A stretch of 31,244 nucleotides of DNA, taken from positions 11,941 to 43,184 of the IMG/VR virus record IMGVR_UViG_3300030110_002929. One strand, written 5' to 3'. The DNA is from a virus. The notes beneath the pieces were generated by a model, which was not told where the DNA came from, ran no database searches, and was given only the letters and a program-made list of their open reading frames with translations. The translations under genes were made by a program, and so were the position numbers. This document shows positions 5,750 to 14,800 of the stretch, one piece after another (position 1 is the stretch's first letter; each line of letters opens with the position of its first letter).

Positions 5750-6027
5750 TACTTATAAAGTTTATCTTCTATTTTTTCTAACGTGGCTTTTATTTCAGTA
5801 ACATCTTCTTGCGTATTCATAATTGTATTACGTATCATTTGATCTTTCATATCAAATTCCATACGTGTAACTTCAGGATCTGGAGCTATAGGTAATTCTT
5901 TAGCTTCAGCTATTTCACCCTTTAATGTGAACCACATTCCTGTCATACTTACCAATACAACACCCAATGATATTATTGTTTCTAAACTTAATTTTATTTT
6001 GGTGTCTTTACCAATCTCAGTTGCCAT
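5749..6027 (-). CDS. Single-TM coiled-coil protein, possible lysis or envelope accessory
   Basis: This 92-aa protein begins MATEIGKDTKIKLSLETIIS. It has one hydrophobic helix (about 15-36, ETIISLGVVLVSMTGMWFTL), then a Pro-rich spacer and a charged helical tail with heptad character (RNTIMNTQEDVTEIKATLEKIEDKLYK). The short N-terminus, one TM and C-terminal coiled coil resemble XhlA-type haemolysin/lysis accessory proteins and small spanin-like proteins, though no lipobox is present. The same type of gene is found beside lipoprotein/OMP-like and thioredoxin-like genes in marine flavobacterial phages, as far as I recall. The gene follows the barrel-like gene by one base and overlaps the thioredoxin-like gene by one base. 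Confidence 0.65.
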   Translation of the reverse strand: MATEIGKDTKIKLSLETIISLGVVLVSMTGMWFTLKGEIAEAKELPIAPDPEVTRMEFDMKDQMIRNTIMNTQEDVTEIKATLEKIEDKLYK

Positions 6028-6028
6028 G

Positions 6029-7069
6029 TCAAAATATTATATAATTTATTCCAAATTTAAAATCGTACCACTCTCTATTCCAGTACTTATTATATTTGCC
6101 CTCTACAAAGGTACCTAAATGTTTATTAATTTTCAAACCAAAAATTAAACCACCAGAATAGTCATACCATTGTTCTCCATCATTGAAATTGTGATATGAA
6201 TATTGTCCGCCATCATCATAATGATATGGCATAAAATTACCCCAAGAATGTAACCAAAAGTTTTTTTTATAATGATAAAAATCAAATCCAATAACTAATG
6301 AGTGTTGCCATTGATTAGCTAACTCCTGTCTTTTCTTTGATACATAGTTTTCTAATACTTGTGGAATTACTACTTGATTCCAGACATCAGAGCTAGTTGC
6401 AACAATATCTCCATTTGGATTTTTATATTCAGATTCATATACATCTACTTCATATCCTTCATTAATTGCAAGTTGTGTATAGTGTATATCTCCTGTTGAC
6501 AACATCCATTGTTCTAAAGGATCAAAGCCATATGGCTCAGCTAATCTTTGTACTGCACCAATATTAAAAGATATTTTTTTATTACCGTTTAATCTTAATC
6601 TTTGTGTACTTTCAAAATATTCTATGTCTGCAAAACCATCTACAATATACTCTACTTTTGACAACCATTTAGATTTAACATATCTTATAAAATGATGTTG
6701 ATCTAAATACTCTACGCCTTCTTGTCTTTTATATTGTAACTGAAATAAATATTCAAAAGGATTTCTACCTACGCTAGCAGCATCGCTAAATGATGATTCA
6801 GTACCATCTTTGAAAGTAGTTCTATCTTCATATCCAAATCGTTGTATTTTTCTTATACCCATAGACAAAGAATAGTCATATGGAGTTATAATGGTATCAT
6901 AGTCTAGTTTACTTCCATCTATAGAATAAATATCCCTATCAGATAATGATGTGCCACCATTAGCTGCAACATAAAATGTAGAAAATTTAAATATTTGTGA
7001 ACAACACTTTTTTGGTGTAGCACAGGACATTAACAAAATTAAAAATAATACTGTTAATGATCTAGCCAT
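6029..7069 (-). CDS. Outer-membrane beta-barrel-like protein with lipoprotein-type signal
   Basis: This 346-aa protein has an N-terminal export signal with a good lipobox (VLFLILLMSC, cysteine 16), followed by KKCCSQ. The body is made of alternating aromatic/polar strands (FVEGKYNKYWNREWYDFKFG) and ends in an aromatic residue (GINYIIF), as outer-membrane barrels do to be recognised by the BAM machinery. Whether it is lipidated at C16 or cleaved later at CCSQ|I cannot be settled by eye. Comparable unnamed proteins occur in marine flavobacterial phages. Insertion into the host outer membrane late in infection, to aid lysis, block receptors or change permeability, is inference. The start overlaps the previous stop as TAATG. 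Confidence 0.7.
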   Translation of the reverse strand: MARSLTVLFLILLMSCATPKKCCSQIFKFSTFYVAANGGTSLSDRDIYSIDGSKLDYDTIITPYDYSLSMGIRKIQRFGYEDRTTFKDGTESSFSDAASVGRNPFEYLFQLQYKRQEGVEYLDQHHFIRYVKSKWLSKVEYIVDGFADIEYFESTQRLRLNGNKKISFNIGAVQRLAEPYGFDPLEQWMLSTGDIHYTQLAINEGYEVDVYESEYKNPNGDIVATSSDVWNQVVIPQVLENYVSKKRQELANQWQHSLVIGFDFYHYKKNFWLHSWGNFMPYHYDDGGQYSYHNFNDGEQWYDYSGGLIFGLKINKHLGTFVEGKYNKYWNREWYDFKFGINYIIF

Positions 7070-7437
7070 TACGAAAGATTAAATGGTTGCGGAGCAAAAT
7101 AACAAACACATGTACCACTATTTAATTCAACAAAATCCCACTTACCAAATATTGTTACACCTTTTGGAAAAGTATGTGAAGTAGTTATATCTGTAGCGTT
7201 TGCTGCCGCTCCAAATCTAGCATCGTGATCGTTTTCTGCAGTTACTGTGCTAATAGATCCTATTTGTCCTTTGTAGTTTTGTAAGTTTTGAAATGTAGTG
7301 TCTGCTAGCATTGTTATTGCTATAACATACATAGTAGCACTACTACCATTTAAATCCACAGTACCACCATCACCTGTAATAAACGATGAGCCATACTGTC
7401 CCAACGTAGCGTTATATAAATCTGTATTGTTTGCCAT
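7069..7437 (-). CDS. Small virion-associated protein, paralogue A
   Basis: This 122-aa protein opens MANNTDLYNATLGQYGSSFI and carries in its second half HTFPKGVTIFGKWDFVELNSGTCVCYF. It matches the neighbouring 119-aa protein in order of motifs: N-terminal [LF]-x-x-x-[LF]GQ-x-GS, a middle 'ADTTF/ADTTL' strand, and 'TFPxG[VL]TI[FY]G[KR]W' near the end. The two are tandem paralogues. This type of short beta-rich protein is common near tail genes of marine phages, probably as a small virion component, although no function has been assigned that I know of. It has no signal peptide. It ends in a TAATG overlap with the barrel-like gene. Confidence 0.75.
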   Translation of the reverse strand: MANNTDLYNATLGQYGSSFITGDGGTVDLNGSSATMYVIAITMLADTTFQNLQNYKGQIGSISTVTAENDHDARFGAAANATDITTSHTFPKGVTIFGKWDFVELNSGTCVCYFAPQPFNLS

Positions 7438-7439
7438 AA

Positions 7440-7799
7440 TTAATTACCTATGTATGCGATTAATGCTCCTGGTGTTGCTATGTTTATAGATGTCCATCTA
7501 CCGTATATAGTCAATCCTGCAGGAAATGTATTACTTGCATCTATTGCATCACCACCAGTACCTGCTACTGCAGACTGTGTTGATCCATCATGTATAGAAG
7601 CGTTAGTTCCAGGAAAACCTAAACCATCATTGCCAGTATCTGATACTAAACCTGTACTTGCATCTAATGTTGTATCAGCTACAAACTGTATAGCCACAAA
7701 AACTTTATTGTTAGGAGGTTTTATTTCTCCGTCTGCATCAGTAAATATTGAACCTTGTTGTCCAAACTGACTTCTAAATAATTGATCCACGTTTGCCAT
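7440..7799 (-). CDS. Small virion-associated protein, paralogue B
   Basis: This 119-aa protein begins MANVDQLFRSQFGQQGSIFT, has a central FVAIQFVADTTL strand, and ends NTFPAGLTIYGRWTSINIATPGALIAYIGN. It shares its motif order with the 122-aa protein just downstream, so the two likely arose by tandem duplication. The GLTIYGRWTSI-x-I block is one I recall from many small marine-phage proteins of unknown role near tail genes. There is no export signal. It is preceded by a 17-nt gap, one of the two longest gaps here, which contains a TAnnTTTG element, so it may have its own near-leaderless transcript. Confidence 0.75.
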   Translation of the reverse strand: MANVDQLFRSQFGQQGSIFTDADGEIKPPNNKVFVAIQFVADTTLDASTGLVSDTGNDGLGFPGTNASIHDGSTQSAVAGTGGDAIDASNTFPAGLTIYGRWTSINIATPGALIAYIGN

Positions 7800-7803
7800 T
7801 ATG

Positions 7804-7811
7804 CAAATATA
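7804..7811 (-). promoter_or_regulatory. Candidate Bacteroidota-type -7 promoter element (TAnnTTTG)
   Basis: On the minus strand the 17-nt gap before the gene at 7799 contains TATATTTG, a full match to TAnnTTTG. It ends only 4 nt before the ATG, so a transcript from it would be nearly leaderless. No clear TTTG -33 element is visible upstream. The call is tentative, since AT-rich DNA can match by chance. Confidence 0.25.
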
Positions 7812-7816
7812 TAAAA

Positions 7817-8020
7817 TTAAATTGTTAAATCTTCTACTTTAGACTTTTCATCATTAGTTAAATCGTTGATATGTCTATCTTTAATTCGTACTATATAGTC
7901 ATTATTGTATTCTTCTTCTATGCCAAAACTATATGTATGATCATTAGGAAATCCATATAAACTATTTAATCTATTTATTAAATCTTGACATTCTTGTTTT
8001 GTTCCTCTAAAATATTTCAT
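7817..8020 (-). CDS. Small conserved phage protein (MKYFRGTKQE type)
   Basis: This 67-aa soluble protein begins MKYFRGTKQECQDLINRLNS, continues with YGFPNDHTYSFGI, and ends in an acidic stretch. Short proteins with the 'MKYFRGTK-x-E' opening recur next to tail-protein genes in marine phages; no function is known to me. Its start shares one base with the stop of the LamG-like gene (TAATG), so it may be co-produced with that protein as a small partner or chaperone. That role is inferred only from position. Confidence 0.7.
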   Translation of the reverse strand: MKYFRGTKQECQDLINRLNSLYGFPNDHTYSFGIEEEYNNDYIVRIKDRHINDLTNDEKSKVEDLTI

Positions 8021-8871
8021 TACGATATACTGTGTCTATCTATTAAATAAGCTTCTACTAAATCTCTATTGTCAGATGATAACTTGCTACTGCAATTTAT
8101 TAATTCGTATAGATCGCCTTTAATTCCATTAGTATTATAACCTAATACACCTGTAGTTATTACACCAGCAGTGACAGTTGTGGAATTAGTTAATGGTTTA
8201 TTAACTCCATTAACTCTTAAAGTTATTGCACCATTTGTTCCTCCTGCATATTCTACTGTAACTAAAAACTTTTGATCCAAAGGAAATTCATCACCAGCGT
8301 TTGTACCTGAATTAAAAGATGTTGCACCAGCATTTATACCTGCAACATTAACAAAATCACCTTTTGTATATATAATTACAAAACCACTTATATCAGTTCT
8401 TGCAGTAAATCCAGAACCAGGCGTACCATCATCTACAAAATGATTTTCACCTAATAAAATATGTGCTGTTTGTCCTAAAGAACTATCTACTTCCATTACA
8501 GCAAAAGTAGTTAAACCTCCTGTACCACCTGAGTTCATAACATCAAATACATCATGCGAAAAATCAAAATCAAAAGTATCATCAGTAGTGTTCCAACTAT
8601 ATTCTTTTTGATACAATCTATCACCACCATCAAAAGTTAATTTTGTATTTACTCCTGTACCAGAAACAGATGGCTGTCTCGTTGCTGCATTAGAAACCCA
8701 ATCAGCAGAGCCTACATTATCTCTCCATCTAGCTACTACACCAGATCCTACAGAGGTTTCTGTTATGCCTGTGTCTGCTTTTAACCAAGTTATAACCTCA
8801 GATAAACTATCTACAGTAAAAGCTGATCCTTGTTTCTTATTCTTTACTAATCCTACACCTAATCCTAACAT
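8020..8871 (-). CDS. LamG/concanavalin-like tail protein
   Basis: This 283-aa protein has the architecture of phage LamG-like beta-sandwich proteins. After a short N-terminal lead come ITWLKADTGIT (28-38), a W-x-D segment (ARWRDNVGSADWV), QPSVSG and LTFDGGDRLYQ. Middle strands follow (TTFAVMEVDSS; KFLVTVEYAG), then a C-terminal GDLYELI...SSKLSSDNRDLVEAYLIDR motif. The order 'WLKADTG - W-x-D - LxFDGGDxL - GDLYE - LVEAYL' is typical of such tail or fibre-associated lectin-like domains, which bind glycans or receptors on the cell surface. No signal peptide is present, consistent with a virion role. Its start overlaps the stop of the giant gene by one base (TAATG). Confidence 0.75.
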   Translation of the reverse strand: MLGLGVGLVKNKKQGSAFTVDSLSEVITWLKADTGITETSVGSGVVARWRDNVGSADWVSNAATRQPSVSGTGVNTKLTFDGGDRLYQKEYSWNTTDDTFDFDFSHDVFDVMNSGGTGGLTTFAVMEVDSSLGQTAHILLGENHFVDDGTPGSGFTARTDISGFVIIYTKGDFVNVAGINAGATSFNSGTNAGDEFPLDQKFLVTVEYAGGTNGAITLRVNGVNKPLTNSTTVTAGVITTGVLGYNTNGIKGDLYELINCSSKLSSDNRDLVEAYLIDRHSIS

Positions 8872-11800
8872 TATTTTTCTAATAATTTTTCTGTTACATC
8901 TTGAAATGGTAATATTTTTCTAAGCGTACCTCTTGCTTTCAAGTCACCTGAATCACCATATTTACTATCTCTTTTGAATCTTTCAAAGGTAGATAATTCT
9001 CTCATAAACTGCATAGCATTACGCCCTGTACTTATAGAAGCTGGTGGCAATGTATAATTTACAAAACGATTTGTATCTGTAAATATTAAAGCGTCATTGC
9101 TTAGTTTTTGTATATTTTTACTATATAAATCTTCATCATCAGACATAGCTCCAACTAATAATAACATTGCAGTCATACCTAATCCATTAAGTAAAGATAT
9201 AATAGCTCTTTGTTTAAACTCTGGTAACGCTCTAAACTCTTCCTGTAGCTCAGACAGTTTAGCTTCACCAGTAAACATTCTGTTTACAAACTCATATCCT
9301 GCTCTGTAAGAACCTATTGACTCTCTACCAAACCTATCTATGTCTTCAGGTTTAAATCTATTGTAAACCAATGTAATAAACCAACGTTTAAATTGTTGTG
9401 CAGCTATACCTAATGAATACATACTAAGTAGTCTTTGATCTAGCTGTGTATAACCTTCACCATGCATAGTAGCTATAGTAGCGTTTATTTTCATTACAGT
9501 TTCTTCATCTATCATATAGTCTTTGTCATTCAAAGCTTTTTGATATTCTTCTTCAGACAACTCTCCAAGAAATGCTGCGCCTTGTATCCATCTTTCAGAT
9601 AATTCCATAGGCAAAAATGCTAATGATTCTATTTTACTAAACTCATCTTTTTGTCCTACTACATCACTAAATGACATTTCTACAACTCTATGTCTTTTTA
9701 ATATGTCCATAGCAGCCCAATCGTTTCTACCTTTTAAACTTGTCCAAAAACGTTTTTCACCTTTAATAAAGTTTTTACCACCTTTAGCTCTAAGCTCTTG
9801 ATATTTACCTGCTAGTATATTACCTACACCTACAGCAGCACTAAACCCTAAATGTATAAGTGCTGTCCATCTAACCATAAATCTTGTAGCTTTATCAAAT
9901 GTAGGACCAAACGGACTAACTTGTGATTGATTACGCAAAAACTTTTGACGCCATACTTTAGTTAAATACTCTGCTGAGTTTACATTACCCATGTTTCTAT
10001 TAACAGCTATAACACCATCAACAAGAGTAGACATATTTTCCATACCTTCAAAAGCTTGTTCACCATTTACTTTAGGCGTGCCTTTTATAAATGTAATAGA
10101 TCTAACGTATTGTCTTAAGTTTTCTGCTAAGTTAAAACTAGTAAGCTCTTTAGCTCTTGTAGTTCTACCAGCATTAAATCTAGAGAATAAACCATTACCC
10201 ATAAGTGTATCCATTTCTAAGTCACTAGCAGTAATAGTTTTGCCATCTGAACCTACACCTTCTTTTAATCTTTGTTCTGCTTGTTTCTTAAGTTTGCGTA
10301 ACTCGTATATTCTTCTTCCTGACTTCATAGTTAACTCACCACCTTCAGTAAGATAAAGTTCTTTGAACTCACCAAATGTCATATTTGTAGCTTTACCATC
10401 AGCACCTGTGCCTTTTACCATAACACTATCTATGTTAGTAGTAGATCCTAAATAGTTTGCATACAATCCAAGCAACCCTCTAGCAGATAAAGCTTCTACA
10501 TTACCCATTTGTACGTGTGGTATATAAAACTCACCCATACCATCTTTACCAAGTAAATCACGATACTTACCAGTAATCTCTAAATACTTATTATAAAAGT
10601 CACGTTCCTGTTGTGATGGATTAGTTGCATTAAACTCTGATTGTGTTTTTAAACTAATACCTGACTGTCTACCTCTTTCATCTTGATTTATGTTAAACAT
10701 ATTACCATATATCTCAAGCTGTCTATTTCTTCTATTAAATACACCCTTTAATGATTTACTTCTTATCAAAGCTCTATCAACAACATCAATTTCATTAACT
10801 ATTTTTTTAACTTCCCTTACATACTTTCTGTACTCTTTTTCCATTTCATTGAGCATTAGCTGTATCTCAGGTCTTTTAGATGTCATATCATTTGCACCAA
10901 ACCATTTACGTATTACCGTAATATCTTCATCTGTTTCTCTAAATCCTGGTTTGGTTTGTCTAAGTTTATCGGCTTGTTTTTTCATAGCCTTTTTACCAAT
11001 AGTCAAATGTAGCTTATATAACAATCTAGGCGATGCTAATTCATCTTCTTTATCTTGTAGTTCTCTAGCTTCTTTAGTTAATCTTTCAATAGAATATCTT
11101 TCTAAATCACCTAATTGATTTTCTTTTTGTTCTACATTAGCTACAGAGTCTTGATAACGAGCATACTTTGATCTTAAATAATTAAGTGTAGGCTTATCAG
11201 CATTATCTAACTTCAATGGATCAAACCCTGTAAATCTTAAATACTCTTCAAAGGTTAATGTTTGTGTAAGCTCTTGTAAATGATCTTGGTAAAACTCTCT
11301 TTTATCTAATTTAAGTTTAGCTGAGCTTGCAGGTTCTACAGTTTTTTGTGCATTTATTTTATTAGTAAGCTTTTGTGCTAGATCTGCATTCTTTTGTTTT
11401 TTAAATATATTAGAGTGTTTACGTATAAGCTCATTAGACATATCTACTATCTCTCTAGCTTCAATGCTTATTTGTTTATCTAGTTCTGTTTCTAATAACT
11501 GATCTAATAAACCAAATGTATTTCTAACGTAGTCTTTAGCAAACAATGGTGTTAGTGATTTGCCTTTAAATCCTAAACCATTTTTTATATAATCATACTG
11601 TAGTAGCGCATCTTTGATTTCTTGTGGTAATAAAGTAAACTCGTTACGTGCCTGCTGTATAGTTTCTTCTACAGAAAATTTATTAATCTCATTAGGACTA
11701 ATCTGTATATTGTTTTGGAAGTATTCACTTTGTCCTTCTACATTACTAAACAACAAATACTTTTTTACAAAGTTAGATCCAGGTTGTTGACTATACGTTT

Positions 11801-14800
11801 CCAGCACATTATAAACTTCTTTTAATGTTCTATTATTGTAGTTTACTGCAGGTACAGCTTGTGCTACTTTCATTAAATAATAATCGTCTATAAGCTTTCT
11901 ATGTTCGTATCTTGTAAAATCAAGCGTAATCTTTTTAGTATCTTGTATATATTCTATAATTTGTCTTGCTTCTGGCGTATACATAAACGATGTAGACTTT
12001 TGTCTATCTACTTGTTTTTGCAATAAGTCAATAGCGTGTTTAACTAATGGATCTGATCTAAAGTTATCTATTGTATTAGGATTAATAAAGCTATTAGCAT
12101 TATCCTCCGTAATAGTATTTATTAACTGTTGTGCATCGTGTCCGTGCTGAGGTATTGATTTGTGTACAGATAATGCTTTACCAATACTAAATATTTCATC
12201 AGTTAGTTTTTCTGTTTTATACAATAAATCAAACAAAGCTTCTTCTGTTTGTCTGTTCTTACCTTTAAGCTTTGATATATCTAAATTAACATCACCAGAT
12301 CTACTAAATTTTTTAACTGCACTTAATGCGCCTGCTTCGCCTACCAAATTAAAATACTCTTTGTAAGCGTTCTTTATTGCTTGATTGGTATCTGTAGTAG
12401 TCATAATAGATTGATCGCCTCTATGCTTATCGTATAGCTTAACAATAGGATGATTCATTATGGTTGCAACATCTTTTATGCTTATACCATTTCTAGCTAA
12501 GAATGTATATATATTTACTGTATTAGGAGTTAATCCTAGCTTATTAGCATATTGATACTTAGCGTTATCTAATACTATATTAAGTAGTTGTGCTACAGTA
12601 AATGCATCGCCTTCTGGTTTACCCTCATCAAATCTATCTATTAATGAATCTATTTCTTGGTAACCTTTAATATTTATACCAAACTTAAATCCTACTTTGT
12701 GCCCAGCCATCACATTTAATACACGTTGTAATGATGCTATTGTACCAATCATATTCTGTGCAGGCACATTGTCATTAAAGAACTGTGCATCACCTGTTGG
12801 TAAAAGCTGATTGTCCATTTCTAGTTTTTTACCATAGAAACTTTCAACTGCTTTAATAGCATCTTCTGCTACTTCTTTTATATCTATAGGAGTTGTAATC
12901 TCTTTATACCTACGACTATCTACTTCTATATCTCCTAGTAGTTTTATGTTTAAGTCTAACAACTCATTAGCTGCTACTTGATAGTCTTCTAGTAAATTAG
13001 TCTGCACTCTAGCCTCTTGTCCTAATGGGCTAATCTTTGTTGTGCCTGGTACATTACCAATATGTGCATAGTTTAAGTATATAGCATCACCATCTAAATC
13101 AGCACCCATAACATGTGATACTCTTGATGGTATAGCTATTGTAGATCTTGCGCCATCTACACCTTCAGCTGCAAAACCTTTTACAACAAACACTACAGAT
13201 GATTGTTTACCGTGTGCAGGTATACGTGTTCCTAATACTAGGTCACCCACCTTGATACCATCTTTTTTTGCAGATGCAGGTATTATAGCTTCTGATACCA
13301 CAAAGTCTTTGCCTTGTTCTATCAATGTATTAAGATTATTTTTATATTGCTGTCCTGATACCTCATCAACTAAGTCAGATACTTTTATATATGATTTCAA
13401 ATCTCTACCTATCGGGGATGTCTGATAAGCTATTGTACCACCAAACATAGCCTTAGTTCCAAACTTAACAATTCTTGATGATGCTAACTGTTGCAGCATC
13501 TTGTGCAATTGTGGATGTAGTCCTGGAGCATATTTTGATAATGATGTATTTAGATTACCAAAAAACTCTTCACCTATTAGTTTGCTTAAAAACTCTGTAT
13601 CTTTTTGTCTTTGTTCAGTTGTAGACTTGTCACTATATATAACATTACCACTTCTTTTTTGTTCAAAGCCTACCATAGCTCTAGCTGCTAGTTCATGCAT
13701 ACGAGATACCATAGTTTCTTCTTCAGCTTCTAGATTAGTGTGATGATGTCCAAATAGCTGTGATGGCATATGGAATGAATGTCTTTCTTTATCAAGTTCT
13801 ACTTGTAAACCAAATCCTTCGCCATTCACGCCTGCCCAAGTTCCATCTACATATATATCATCTTGTCTTTCTACAACCTCATCTTCTGTAGTATTTTCTA
13901 AATCATATGTATATTGTTCACCACCTGCATATAATTTTAAAGCAGATTCAAAAGTTGCAATTGGTATAAAATCGTGTAACTGTCCTGTTACTTCTGGTCC
14001 AGGTATAAGTCTAGACTCGCCTATACGTTCTTTTCTAGCTCTTAATATATTAGCTATCTTTTTAAGATACGGACTATTTTGTTCCATTTCAGGAGTTATC
14101 TCATCTATCTTAAACTTAGCAAAAGTTCTTTTACCTATAAGCTTACTATTGTTAGTTTCAACATAATCATAAACATGTTTGAATTGATTGCCAACCTTAC
14201 GCATAGATCCAAACTTCTTACGAATTATTTCACCGTCACCAGGCAATACATATGCTTGTGCATCTGTTGCATTAAACCCGTCAAAGTCTGTTACATCTTG
14301 AAATGCTACAAACTCTATAGGCGTATTACGATCGTGTGGCGTATGTCTTTTGATAGCTCCCTCTGCTCTTTTTATATAATCTATCTCACTTTCACTTTCT
14401 TTATGTTTACCTATAAAAAATTCTTGTGCAAAAAACTTATTAATAGAATAGTTTAAAAGATAGTTGTCTATGTCGCCTTGTTTTAATTTTTGTCCCTTTT
14501 CACCTATAAGCGTATTAAGTTTAATTTGATCTGGATCTTTTAGTAATTCTTTTTTAAACTTTTTAGCATATTGTTTTAATCCTACTAAAGCTAAACCATC
14601 TTTCTTTTTAACTATCTTAAACGGATTAACTCTTTTACCATCTTTATATTTTACATCATTATATCCAGCATCTAATGCCATTTGCAACAACCTTTGTCTT
14701 TGTTTAAGGGTTTGTGCAATAGGTGTACTAACATAGTATCTTCTTTTGGCTGCACCAAATACTGCTATAGGTTGATCATAGTATACCGTTTCACCTTTAT

